Of a stretch of DNA of 64,000 nt, positions 56,620-64,000 are shown one piece after another; position 1 is the first letter of the stretch; each line of letters starts with the position of its first letter. Source of the stretch: Arthrobacter pascens (GTDB lineage: Bacteria; Actinomycetota; Actinomycetes; Actinomycetales; Micrococcaceae); the NCBI RefSeq assembly GCF_030815585.1, contig NZ_JAUSWY010000001.1:1488001-1552000 (forward strand), given 5' to 3'. Below the pieces are notes generated by a model, which saw nothing but the letters and a program-made list of their open reading frames with translations, searched no databases and was not told the DNA's origin. The position numbers and the translations under genes are program-made.

Positions 56620-57204
56620 TCAGATCCGGTATTCGATGTCGTACTCGGCCGGGTCAACTGCCGGCTTGGTCTCACGCTGGGAATCGCGGTGGCGCCATTT
56701 GGCGGGAACGCCGGTGACGATGGATTCCGGCGGAGCGTCCTTCACCACAACGGCATTGGCGCCCACGGCACTGTCCCGGCCGATGGTGATGGGGCCAAGG
56801 ATCTTGGCGCCTGCGCCGATGGTCACGCGGTCCTCGATGGTGGGGTGGCGCTTGACCTTCGCCAGCGAGCGTCCGCCAAGGGTCACCCCGTGGTAAATCA
56901 TGACGTCCTCGCCGATTTCTGCCGTCTCACCGATTACCACACCCATGCCGTGGTCGATAAAGAAGCGCCGGCCGATGGTGGCGCCGGGGTGGATTTCTAT
57001 CCCTGTCAGGAACCGGCCAAGCTGGGAAACGAGCCGCGCCGGAAAGCGCAGGACAGGGTTTTGCCACAGCCGGTGCGTCAGCCGGTGGATCCAGATGGCG
57101 TGCAGCCCTGAATAGGCGAAAAAGTTCTCAAAAGAACCTCGAGCCGCCGGGTCGTGGGACCGGGCGGCATCGAGGTCTTCCTTAAGTCTTGCGAAAAAGC
57201 CCAC
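56620..57204 (-). CDS. cysE: Serine O-acetyltransferase
   Basis: Makes O-acetylserine for cysteine synthesis. The 194 residues show [20 protein letters not shown] and the left-handed beta-helix hexapeptides [27 protein letters not shown] and [14 protein letters not shown]. It lacks the N-terminal domain of the E. coli enzyme, as in other EpsC/CysE short forms. The C-terminal tail ends YDIEYRI; a terminal Ile is the feature that CysE enzymes use to dock into CysK. It lies 39 bp downstream of cysK in the same operon. Confidence 0.95.
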   Translation of the reverse strand: MGFFARLKEDLDAARSHDPAARGSFENFFAYSGLHAIWIHRLTHRLWQNPVLRFPARLVSQLGRFLTGIEIHPGATIGRRFFIDHGMGVVIGETAEIGEDVMIYHGVTLGGRSLAKVKRHPTIEDRVTIGAGAKILGPITIGRDSAVGANAVVVKDAPPESIVTGVPAKWRHRDSQRETKPAVDPAEYDIEYRI

Positions 57205-57243
57205 AAAGATCTTTCTACAGGAAACGGAAGGGCGGCGGACTAG

Positions 57244-58179
57244 TCAGCCGCGGATATCGTCATAGAGCACGGTGGAGATGTAACGCTCGCCAAAGTCGCA
57301 CACGACCGCCACAATCAGCTTGCCAGCGTTCTCCGGGCGCTTGGCCAGCTCCAGCGCGCCCCAGACGATGGCGCCCGAGGAGATGCCGCCCAGGATGCCT
57401 TCGCGGACGCCCAGGTCACGGGCGACGGCCACAGAGTCCTCGAGGGTTGCGTCCAGCACCTCGTCATAGACGTTGGTGTCCAGGATCTCCGGAACGAAGT
57501 TGGCGCCTATGCCCTGGATCTTGTGGGGCCCCGGAGCGCCGCCGTTCAGGATCGCGGAGTCCTTCGGCTCCACTGCCACGATCTGGACGTCGGGGTTGCG
57601 CTCCTTCAGGAACTGTCCGACGCCGGTGATGGTACCGCCGGTGCCGACGCCGGACACAAAGATGTCCACCTTGCCGTCGGTGTCCTTCCAGATTTCCTCC
57701 GCCGTAGTCTCGCGGTGGATCCTCGGGTTGGCCTCGTTGGCGAACTGCTGGGCCCAGATGGAATTCTCCGTATTGGCCACGATTTCCTGGGCCTTGTCCA
57801 CGGCGCCGCGCATGCCTTCCGACCCCGGGGTCAGGACGATCTCGGCGCCAAACGCGCGCAGCATAACCCGGCGTTCGGTGGACATGGTCTCCGGCATGGT
57901 GAGGATGACCTTGTACCCGCGGGCCGCGCCGACCATGGCCAGCGCGATGCCCGTGTTGCCCGAGGTTCCTTCAACAATGGTGCCGCCGGGCTTAAGGGCG
58001 CCGGACTTCTCCGCTGCGTCGACGATGGCGACGCCGATGCGGTCCTTGACGCTGTTGGCCGGGTTGTAGAACTCAAGCTTGACGGCCACGGTGGCGTCCA
58101 GACCCTCGGTCAGCCGGTTCAGGCGGACCAGCGGGGTGCCGCCGATCAGCTGCGTTACATCGTCATAGATCCGTGCCAT
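57244..58179 (-). CDS. cysK: Cysteine synthase (O-acetylserine sulfhydrylase A)
   Basis: A PLP enzyme that combines O-acetylserine with sulfide. ATG 58179 ([20 protein letters not shown]) is preferred over ATG 58185; 311 residues. The PLP Lys lies in [14 protein letters not shown], the substrate loop is [13 protein letters not shown], the phosphate-binding loop [10 protein letters not shown], and [11 protein letters not shown] follows. It pairs with cysE downstream, so both cysteine synthase complex partners come from one mRNA. Confidence 0.96.
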   Translation of the reverse strand: MARIYDDVTQLIGGTPLVRLNRLTEGLDATVAVKLEFYNPANSVKDRIGVAIVDAAEKSGALKPGGTIVEGTSGNTGIALAMVGAARGYKVILTMPETMSTERRVMLRAFGAEIVLTPGSEGMRGAVDKAQEIVANTENSIWAQQFANEANPRIHRETTAEEIWKDTDGKVDIFVSGVGTGGTITGVGQFLKERNPDVQIVAVEPKDSAILNGGAPGPHKIQGIGANFVPEILDTNVYDEVLDATLEDSVAVARDLGVREGILGGISSGAIVWGALELAKRPENAGKLIVAVVCDFGERYISTVLYDDIRG

Positions 58180-58244
58180 GTACATACGCCTATCTCTGAA
58201 GAGTGAATACTGAGGTCAGCCTAACGATGGCGGCTCACCGGCTG

Positions 58245-58769
58245 CTAAGCATTAAGCCACGCAGAGTAATATTTCCTCGCCTTGGCAAGCTTGGGATTGA
58301 TGATCACCTGGCAGTAACCCTGCTCGGGGTACTTGGCGTAGTAGTTCTGGTGGAAATCCTCCGCCACGTGGAACCGCGGCAGCCGGCTGACTTCGGTCAC
58401 GATCGGATGCGCCCACAGCGCCTGGTTCCGTTCAATCGCTTCCTCGAAGAGAATCTTCTCCTCAGTGGTCTCGTAGAACATGGACGAGCGGTATTGCGTG
58501 CCGACGTCGTATCCCTGCCGGTTAAGCGTGGTGGGATCGTGCAGGGCGAAGAACATGTCCAGGATGACCTCGGCAGGAATGACATCCTCGTCAAAGGTGA
58601 CCGCCACCACTTCGGCGTGCCCGGTGGTTCCATTGCAGACGGAGTAGTAGTCCGGCTGCGGATCATGGCCGCCCGTGTAGCCCGAAACCACGGTACTGAC
58701 GCCTTTGGTGATCTGGTAGACGGCGTCAAGGCACCAGAAGCAGCCTCCGCCAAGAACAAATGTTTTCAT
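58245..58769 (-). CDS. msrA: Peptide methionine sulfoxide reductase MsrA
   Basis: Repairs (S)-methionine sulfoxide in proteins. The ATG at 58769 starts MKTFVLGGGCFWCLDAVYQ, placing the catalytic Cys at residue 10 and a second Cys at 13; 174 residues. GYTGG, GHAEVV and the C-terminal YCQVIINPKLAK are typical, the last containing the resolving Cys region. In-frame codons upstream of 58769 lack similarity. It is monocistronic, divergent from the Nif3-like gene. Confidence 0.95.
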   Translation of the reverse strand: MKTFVLGGGCFWCLDAVYQITKGVSTVVSGYTGGHDPQPDYYSVCNGTTGHAEVVAVTFDEDVIPAEVILDMFFALHDPTTLNRQGYDVGTQYRSSMFYETTEEKILFEEAIERNQALWAHPIVTEVSRLPRFHVAEDFHQNYYAKYPEQGYCQVIINPKLAKARKYYSAWLNA

Positions 58770-58868
58770 GATCTCTTTAATGGTTGCCTGCCCGGGATGA
58801 TTCCCTGACCACCTTACGAGACTGTGACACATGCGGGCCAGGCGGCTGAATGGGGTAAAACTGAGACT

Positions 58869-59798
58869 ATGGAACCTGTAGACACCGGCGTTACAGCTGC
58901 GGATGGGCAGACCGGCGACGCCCACACTGGGGAAAGTGCGGCTGCGGACAAGCCGGACGCTCCCACTTTGGGCCAACTGCTGCTCGCGGTGGAGGAACTC
59001 TGGCCTGAGTCACTGGCGGAGAACTGGGACGAGGTGGGACTCGTGGCCGGCCATCCGTCGGCACCCGTCACCCGGGTGATGTTCGCCGTGGACCCCACGC
59101 TGGAGGTCATTGAGGAAGCCGTCGAATGGGGCGCCGAGCTGCTTATCACCCACCACCCCCTGCTCCTGAAAGGCGTCACTTCCGTTGCGGCGACCACCGC
59201 CAAAGGCAAGGCCATCCACCGGCTTATCGAGTCCGGTACCGCACTGCTGACTGTTCATACGAATGGTGATTCCGCCGTCGGGGGCGTTTCTGATGTCCTC
59301 GCGGACGCCCTGGGCCTCGAGGATGTGGCGCCCTTAACGGCGGCCACCAACGGACTGCCGGAGGAGGGGATCGGGCGCGTCGGGGAGCTTGCCGAGGTGA
59401 TGAGCCTGGGAAACTTCGCCGCACGGGTCTTCGGCATCCTTCCGTCCGTGGCCGGGGGAGTCCGGGTGTCCGGGGACAAGGACGGCCTGGTTCGCCGCGT
59501 TGCGGTGTGCGGCGGGTCAGGTGACTCGCTGTTCGACGAGGTGCGGGCCAGCAACGCTGACGTGTATGTCACGGCGGACCTCCGGCACCATCCGGCGTCC
59601 GAGGCCAGGGAAGCGGCGGTGAATGACCGGCCCTACCTTATTGATGTCTCGCACTTCGCCAGCGAGTGGCTGTGGCTGCCTGCCGCCGCCTCGGCTCTGG
59701 GCAACGTCCTGGCCGACCAGGGCCATGACGTGGAGATCCAGGTAAGCAACACCAACAGCGATCCGTGGGACTTCATTCTGACTCCGGGCGGGGACTAG
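58869..59798 (+). CDS. Nif3-like dinuclear metal-centre protein
   Basis: 309 residues of the YbgI/YqfO/NIF3 family. Metal-site residues are visible in NWDEVGLVAGHPS, AELLITHHPLLLKGV (HH pair), THTNGDSA-like VHTNGDSAVGGV, and the C-terminal YLIDVSHFASEW. The first 40 residues are an Asp/Ala/Thr-rich leader. The family forms hexameric rings with two metals per subunit and may act as GTP cyclohydrolase-like or cofactor proteins; the function is not established. The start could also be ATG 58824. It forms an operon with the zinc-ribbon gene. Confidence 0.88.
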   Translation: MEPVDTGVTAADGQTGDAHTGESAAADKPDAPTLGQLLLAVEELWPESLAENWDEVGLVAGHPSAPVTRVMFAVDPTLEVIEEAVEWGAELLITHHPLLLKGVTSVAATTAKGKAIHRLIESGTALLTVHTNGDSAVGGVSDVLADALGLEDVAPLTAATNGLPEEGIGRVGELAEVMSLGNFAARVFGILPSVAGGVRVSGDKDGLVRRVAVCGGSGDSLFDEVRASNADVYVTADLRHHPASEAREAAVNDRPYLIDVSHFASEWLWLPAAASALGNVLADQGHDVEIQVSNTNSDPWDFILTPGGD

Positions 59799-59858
59799 AG
59801 TCTATAGAGCGCCGGCACGGTGCCCGGTTCCGGCCGGAAGGATCAAACGGAGGTAACA

Positions 59859-60596
59859 GTGGCTAAGGCAGCACCGGCGGAACAGTTGAAGTTGCTCGAA
59901 CTGCAGGGGCTGGATGCCAAGCTGAAGTCCCTGTCCAACCGCCGCCGCGCCCTTGAATCGGATCCACGGATCGAGGACCTGCAGTCCGCGCTCTCCGTGG
60001 CCAACGGGGAACTCGGTTCCGCGAAGATGGCCGTCCATGATGCCGAAGCCGAACTGAAGCGTGCAGAGGCCGACGTGGAACAGGTCGCGTCCCGCATCGA
60101 ACGCGACGAAGCACGGCTCAACAGCGGAACGGGACTCTCCAAGGACCTGGTGGCCCTGCAGAAGGATCTTGCTTCGCTCAACAAGCGGCGTTCCGACCTT
60201 GAGGACATCGAGCTTGAAGTGATGGAACGGCTCGACTCGCTCCGCGCCAAGCAGGCGGCTCAGCAGCTGATCGTGGACGACGTCCAGGGTTCGTTCGGCG
60301 TCATCCGCGCCGAACTCGACGAGGCCCTGGCCGAAGTGGAAGCAGAAGCCACTGTGGTCCGGGGCAGGCGCGCGGAGTTCGCGTCCGGGCTCGACGCCGG
60401 GATGCTGGCCCTGTATGAAAAAACGCTGGCCAAGCGCGGTGTGGGCGCCGCCCGGCTGTTCCACGGAACATCTGAGGCGTCCGGAATGAAGCTGAGCCCG
60501 GGAGACCTTGCGGAAATCAGGGCAGCCGCAGAGGACGACGTTGTCTTCTGCCCGGATTCCGGTTGCATCCTGGTGCGCTCCGCGGAATGGAACTGA
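59859..60596 (+). CDS. CdsZ/zinc-ribbon-like coiled-coil protein with degenerate zinc ribbon
   Basis: 245 residues. GTG 59859 is preceded by ACGGAGGTAAC. Residues 10-180 are a long heptad-rich coiled coil (LKLLELQGLDAKLKSLSNRRRAL onward). The C-terminus corresponds to the C4 zinc-ribbon domain of actinobacterial homologues, but the first CxxC is replaced by HGTSEASG, and the second pair is spaced as CPDSGC. Zinc binding is therefore doubtful. The family is encoded next to Nif3-like genes, as here. Related proteins are implicated in translation control, but the role of this one is unknown. Confidence 0.8.
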   Translation: MAKAAPAEQLKLLELQGLDAKLKSLSNRRRALESDPRIEDLQSALSVANGELGSAKMAVHDAEAELKRAEADVEQVASRIERDEARLNSGTGLSKDLVALQKDLASLNKRRSDLEDIELEVMERLDSLRAKQAAQQLIVDDVQGSFGVIRAELDEALAEVEAEATVVRGRRAEFASGLDAGMLALYEKTLAKRGVGAARLFHGTSEASGMKLSPGDLAEIRAAAEDDVVFCPDSGCILVRSAEWN

Positions 60597-60612
60597 ACGC
60601 TTCCCCAACTAG

Positions 60613-60657
60613 GTAGCAGTCAACGTCGTGAAAATCGCGAATGAGGACGTTAAATGC
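60613..60657. repeat. Degenerate inverted repeat between convergent genes
   Basis: GCA-N3-AACGTC (60616-60627) mirrors GACGTT-N3-TGC (60646-60657) around an 18-nt centre. It begins GTAGCAGT, as in the palindromic repeats at 18642 and 46307, but the arms differ. It may be a diverged relative and may also act as a terminator. Confidence 0.4.
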
Positions 60658-60660
60658 GAG

Positions 60661-61425
60661 CTAGATGGGCAGGATGATGTTCAGGGCGTGGGCTTTCCTC
60701 GCTGAACCGTCCACGAGCTCTGCATCCCATTTCTCCCGGGCCGCCTTCAACAGCTGGACTGGCGTGCGTGGCGCGCTGCCGCGACGGACCAGCAGGTGCC
60801 TCGCCAGCTCGCCGCGGGTGTGCTTGGCGAAGTGGCTGACTACTTTGCGCACTCCGTCCACCTCGGTGAAAACGTTGACGGCAACAGTGCGCTCTGCGGG
60901 CGGTGCCCACGCAGCCGCGTACGTGCTGGACCGGCAGTCCACCAGCAGTTGTCCGGACGTCGCCGCAGTCAGGGCCACCGAGAGCTGCGGTTTCCAGAAC
61001 GAGGCGAGGCGGCCGACGTCGGGAAGTGACGTCCCCATCGACAGCCGGTAGGCGGGCACCCGGTCGGCAAAACGAAGGGCACCCCACAGGGCAGAAATCA
61101 CCAACACCGAGTCGTCCGCCTTGCGACGCTGCGCCGGCGTCAGGCTCCTGTAGCCCAGCGCGTCATAAAGAACGCCCGAATAAATCTGGTGGGCAGGAGC
61201 CGCCGGTTCGGCGTGCAGCCGGGTGTTGCGTTCGACGTCGCCCTTCAGTGAGGCGCCCACGCCCAGCAGGGCGAGGGCGTCTTCATGGGCGCTCACCGTC
61301 CCCAGGGCCTCCAGGACTTTCGCCCGGTAGCTGTTGAGAGCCGGGAAGCTTAGGGACGGCCAGTCGACGGCGGATCCGGCGTCCGCGGGGGTCTTGCCTT
61401 CGGAAGGGGGGAGCAGAATCAGCAC
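60661..61425 (-). CDS. yaaA: Peroxide stress protein YaaA
   Basis: 254 residues of the UPF0246/DUF328 family. E. coli YaaA lowers free intracellular iron during peroxide stress and can bind DNA. Conserved segments are MLILLPPSEGKT, PAHQIYSGVLYDALGY, VLVISALWGALRFADRVPAYRLSMG and VSHFAKHTRGELARHLL. No membrane segment. It is downstream of the slipin gene on the same strand, separated by 59 bp. Confidence 0.92.
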   Translation of the reverse strand: MLILLPPSEGKTPADAGSAVDWPSLSFPALNSYRAKVLEALGTVSAHEDALALLGVGASLKGDVERNTRLHAEPAAPAHQIYSGVLYDALGYRSLTPAQRRKADDSVLVISALWGALRFADRVPAYRLSMGTSLPDVGRLASFWKPQLSVALTAATSGQLLVDCRSSTYAAAWAPPAERTVAVNVFTEVDGVRKVVSHFAKHTRGELARHLLVRRGSAPRTPVQLLKAAREKWDAELVDGSARKAHALNIILPI

Positions 61426-61484
61426 CGTACGATCTTACCGGTGCCCGGCGCGGAGCCCGGTGCGGGGCTTCGGGGCCCAGCAGC

Positions 61485-62300
61485 TTATGCGGCCTTGACG
61501 GGCGGCTTGCCGGTGGATGCGGATGCCGCCTGGCTCTCGCGGGCCAGGAAGGCGGAGAGCTCGCCGATGGTGCTCATCAGCGGGGCCGGGAAGACGACCG
61601 TTGTGTTTCTGTCCACCCCGATTTCGACGAGGGACTGCAGGTTCCTCAGCTGCAGGGCCAGGGGGTGGGCCATCATAGTGTCGGACGCGTCTCCGAGGGC
61701 GGCCGCTGAAATGGCCTCGCCTTCGGCGGCGATAATCTTCGCGCGCTTCTCGCGTTCGGCTTCGGCCTGGCGGGCCATGGCGCGCTTCATGCTGTCCGGG
61801 AGCTGGATGTCCTTCAGCTCCACCAGTGTCACGGCGATGCCCCACTCGAGCGTCAGCGCGTCGAGGATCTCCCGGATGTCCGTGTTGATCCGCTCTGTCT
61901 CCGACAGCGTCTGGTCAAGGCTGTGGCGGCCCACCACTTTGCGCAGCGTGGTCTGGGCGATCTGGTTGATTGCGGTCGCGACGTTCTCAATCGCCACGAC
62001 GGATTTCACGGCATCGACAACCCGGTAATATGCCACGGCGGAAATGTCCACGCTGACGTTGTCCTTGGTGATGATGCCCTGCGATTGGATGGGCATGGTG
62101 ACGATCCGCAGGCTGACGAGCGGAAGCCGGTCGATCACGGGAATGATGAATCGCAGTCCCGGCATTCTGACGCCGATGACCCTACCCAGCCTGAACAGCA
62201 CACCCTGCTCGTACTGTCGAACGATCCGGATGGACATCCTCGCTGCGATGAGCAGCAGGACCACGAGGACGATCAGAATGATGATGCTGGTGGGGTCCAT
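61485..62300 (-). CDS. Slipin (SPFH/band 7) membrane protein
   Basis: 271 residues with one N-terminal membrane helix ([18 protein letters not shown]), then the SPFH domain ([47 protein letters not shown]) and a coiled coil ([22 protein letters not shown]). It resembles stomatin/slipin proteins, which scaffold membrane microdomains and protease complexes. No NfeD partner gene is adjacent, which is unusual for prokaryotic slipins. The Ala-rich C-terminus is cytoplasmic. Confidence 0.9.
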   Translation of the reverse strand: MDPTSIIILIVLVVLLLIAARMSIRIVRQYEQGVLFRLGRVIGVRMPGLRFIIPVIDRLPLVSLRIVTMPIQSQGIITKDNVSVDISAVAYYRVVDAVKSVVAIENVATAINQIAQTTLRKVVGRHSLDQTLSETERINTDIREILDALTLEWGIAVTLVELKDIQLPDSMKRAMARQAEAEREKRAKIIAAEGEAISAAALGDASDTMMAHPLALQLRNLQSLVEIGVDRNTTVVFPAPLMSTIGELSAFLARESQAASASTGKPPVKAA

Positions 62301-62407
62301 CAGGATCCCCTCCTTACTAAGAGTTGAGCCCTACTTAAATTGTCCCACCGTGCCCCGTGGCGGAGTCCAGGGAAGTGGCGGCGGAGCAGACCAGGGCGGC
62401 GAGCCCG

Positions 62408-62413
62408 TAGAAT
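62408..62413 (+). promoter_or_regulatory. -10 element of rnpB
   Basis: TAGAAT lies 7 nt before the inferred rnpB 5' end at 62421; no convincing -35 is seen. The same ten bases TAGAATGGAT recur at 62933-62942 in front of gap. Confidence 0.5.
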
Positions 62414-62420
62414 GGATGCC

Positions 62421-62812
62421 GGATGGGTTGACCAGGCGGCCGCGCGTCACGCAAGTGGCTCGAGGAACGTCCGGGCTCCGCAGAGCAGGGTGGTGGGTAA
62501 CGCCCACTCGGGGTAACCCGCAGGCCAGTGCCACAGAGAACAGACCGCCTGGCGGCGTGTGCTTGCACGCGTTTCGACCAGGTAAGGGTGAAACGGTGGT
62601 GTAAGAGACCACCAGCTTCCCGGGTGACCGGGAAGGCTAGGTAAACCCCACCCGGAGCAAGGCCAGACAGGGCACGATTGAGGGCTGCTCGCCCGAGTGC
62701 CCGGGTAGGCCGCTGGAGGGCGTCGGCAACGGCGTCCGTAGATGGATGGCCGCCACTCCTGCGCTGGCAACGGCGCGGGAGCACAGAACCCGGCGTATCG
62801 GTCAACCCATCC
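62421..62812 (+). ncRNA. rnpB: RNase P RNA, bacterial class A
   Basis: The catalytic RNA that matures tRNA 5' ends with the RnpA protein. The ends pair (GGATGGGTTGACC at 62421-62433 with GGTCAACCCATCC at 62800-62812). Universal core sequences are GAGGAACGTCCGGGCTCC near the 5' end, CCACAGAGAACAGACCGCC, GGTAAGGGTGAAACGGTGG, GTAAGAGACCACCAGC, and GAACCCGGCGTATCGG near the 3' end. The length (392 nt) is typical of actinobacteria. Confidence 0.97.
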
Positions 62813-62961
62813 ACCCGCCCGGTGCCGTTCCCAATACTGTCGCGCCCGCATTTCGGGAAGGCCGGCTTGTGTATGACAGTCCATGTGAGTGATTTCACGC
62901 CGTTCAGTGCCATTGGACAGTCCCGGCCAACTTAGAATGGATCACGGACGTAGGCGTTCTT

Positions 62962-62994
62962 CCGCCGGAGCTGCGTTCGCAGCCGGCGGTTTTT
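62962..62994 (+). terminator. Rho-independent terminator between rnpB and gap
   Basis: A stem with CCGCCG (62962-62967) pairing CGGCGG (62984-62989) and, after a 2-nt bulge, GCTGC (62970-62974) pairing GCAGC (62979-62983). It is followed by TTTTT (62990-62994). It is about 150 nt beyond mature rnpB and 126 nt before gap. Confidence 0.8.
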
Positions 62995-63075
62995 CCTTGC
63001 ACACGATCCAGGCACCCGGGGTGGACCGAACCCCGCCGGTGCCGGTGCCCCTGGACATAATCAGGTGGCCGACAT

Positions 63076-63097
63076 CCGCATACGAGGACGTATGCGG
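63076..63097 (+). promoter_or_regulatory. Leader hairpin just upstream of gap
   Basis: CCGCATAC and GTATGCGG form a perfect 8-bp stem around GAGGAC, ending 22 nt before the gap start codon. It may influence ribosome access or mRNA stability. The remainder of 62813-63119 shows no gene. Confidence 0.4.
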
Positions 63098-63119
63098 CTG
63101 AACCGAGGAAGGTAGTTCT

Positions 63120-64000
63120 GTGAGCCAGACGTCAGATTCTTGTCTTGATACGTGGATGGGCCGGGAGGCCCTCGCCGAGGCCATGATTCCGGTGATCGGC
63201 CGGCTGTACCGCGAAAACAACGTGGTGACCAGCATCCACGGCCGCAGCCTGATCAACAAGTCCACCATGAACATCCTCAAGGCGCACCGCTTCGCCCGCC
63301 GCATGAGCAAGGACGAACTGCTCCTGGAGGAAACCGCACCGCTGCTCAACACGCTCACGGGTCTTGAACTCGGCGCTGCCGCCATCGACATCGCCCGCCT
63401 CAACCAGAAGTACAAGGAAGAGGCCGACGGCGCCACCCTGGAGGAATTCCTCCGCGTTGAGCTGGCCGAGATAGTGGGCAAGCGCGGCGGCGACGACCGC
63501 ACCAGCACCGACGTCGTGCTGTACGGTTTTGGCCGCATCGGCCGCCTGCTGGCACGCCTCCTCATCGAAAAGGCTGGCGGCGGCCACGGCCTGCGGCTGC
63601 GCGCCATTGTGGTGCGGCGCGGTTCGGACAAGGACCTGTCCAAGCGCGCCAGCCTCCTGCGCCGCGACTCCGTGCACGGCTCCTTCGAGGGAACCATCCG
63701 GGTGGACGAGGCAGCCGACACCATCACCGCCAATGGCGTCCAGGTTCAGGTCATCTACTCGGACAACCCCGCCACAATCGACTACACCGCCTTTGGCATC
63801 CACAATGCCCTGGTGGTGGACAACACCGGCCGCTGGCGTGACGCTGAAGGGCTTTCCCAGCACCTGCAGAGCAAGGGCGTCTCCCGTGTTCTCCTCACTG
63901 CTCCCGGGAAGGGCGATCTGAAGAACATCGTGCACGGCATCAACCACGGAACCATCCTGGATTCGGACCGGATCGTCTCCGCAGCCTCCTGCACAACCAA
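63120..64000 (+). CDS. gap: Glyceraldehyde-3-phosphate dehydrogenase, long form, 3' end outside window
   Basis: Oxidises glyceraldehyde 3-phosphate to 1,3-bisphosphoglycerate. The GTG at 63120 (AGGAAGG upstream) begins MSQTSDSCLDTWMGREALAE. About 125 residues precede the NAD-binding domain (TDVVLYGFGRIGRLLARLL), an N-terminal extension typical of the roughly 480-residue actinobacterial/proteobacterial Gap group, distinct from the usual 335-residue glycolytic enzyme. VVDNTGRW and the active-site Cys in SAASCTT, the last codons of the window, are present. About 293 residues are visible. Confidence 0.92.
   Translation, partial: MSQTSDSCLDTWMGREALAEAMIPVIGRLYRENNVVTSIHGRSLINKSTMNILKAHRFARRMSKDELLLEETAPLLNTLTGLELGAAAIDIARLNQKYKEEADGATLEEFLRVELAEIVGKRGGDDRTSTDVVLYGFGRIGRLLARLLIEKAGGGHGLRLRAIVVRRGSDKDLSKRASLLRRDSVHGSFEGTIRVDEAADTITANGVQVQVIYSDNPATIDYTAFGIHNALVVDNTGRWRDAEGLSQHLQSKGVSRVLLTAPGKGDLKNIVHGINHGTILDSDRIVSAASCTT

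Overview
The window is high-GC actinobacterial chromosome. Gene content, protein sequences and gene order point to the family Micrococcaceae (Arthrobacter/Pseudarthrobacter type). The evidence is the coaD–YceD–rpmF–rnc–mutM–smc–ftsY block, the rpsP–khpA–rimM–trmD–rplS–lepB–lepB–rnhB–DUF2469–yraN–comM–dprA–xerC block, an actinobacterial fabD–fabH–acpP–fabF cluster next to a PucR-type FasR-like regulator, DUF3145, DUF3052–AhpE beside aceE, an actinobacterial RNase P RNA, and many GTG/TTG starts. The genus is an inference; no rRNA is present.

Layout. 1-8.2 kb: coenzyme A synthesis (coaD, 5' end missing), ribosome and RNA processing, DNA repair, chromosome condensation (smc) and the SRP receptor. 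8.2-11.3 kb: a membrane-anchored GH79-like glycosidase and an MFS exporter. 11.3-13.2 kb: ammonium transport (amt-glnK) with candidate nitrogen-control sites upstream. 13.3-16.4 kb: a solitary glucose-6-phosphate dehydrogenase and ffh. 16.5-18.7 kb: a lower-density accessory patch with a secreted repeat protein, a decayed IS701-type element and a palindromic repeat. 18.7-24.6 kb: alpha/beta hydrolase, thiC with a TPP riboswitch, and small metabolic genes. 24.8-34.5 kb: the large translation/secretion/competence block. 34.5-35.2 kb: remnant of a short-chain dehydrogenase. 35.2-43.8 kb: fatty acid synthesis and the pyruvate dehydrogenase E1 subunit. 44.2-46.7 kb: DUF3052, peroxiredoxin, sirtuin and tRNA-Val. 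47.0-55.9 kb: a sugar-acid catabolic locus (IclR, MHS-type transporter, four dehydrogenases, GntR, 6-phosphogluconate dehydrogenase) that looks like a ketogluconate/idonate route feeding the pentose phosphate pathway. 55.9-56.6 kb: a 35-bp tandem repeat and an internally deleted dehydrogenase. 56.6-64 kb: cysteine synthesis (cysE, cysK), msrA, Nif3-like protein, a zinc-ribbon relative, yaaA, a slipin, rnpB and the 5' part of a long-form gap.

Most of the window is housekeeping. I found no CRISPR array, defence island, prophage or biosynthetic cluster. The points most worth checking are regulatory or structural: a perfect terminator-like hairpin inside the start of lepB, a likely ATT start codon for the YceD gene, a 19-bp palindrome in front of fabD, candidate operators in the sugar-acid locus, an intergenic palindromic repeat present twice, a 35-bp tandem repeat with an internal hairpin, and a possible short terminated leader in front of gap.
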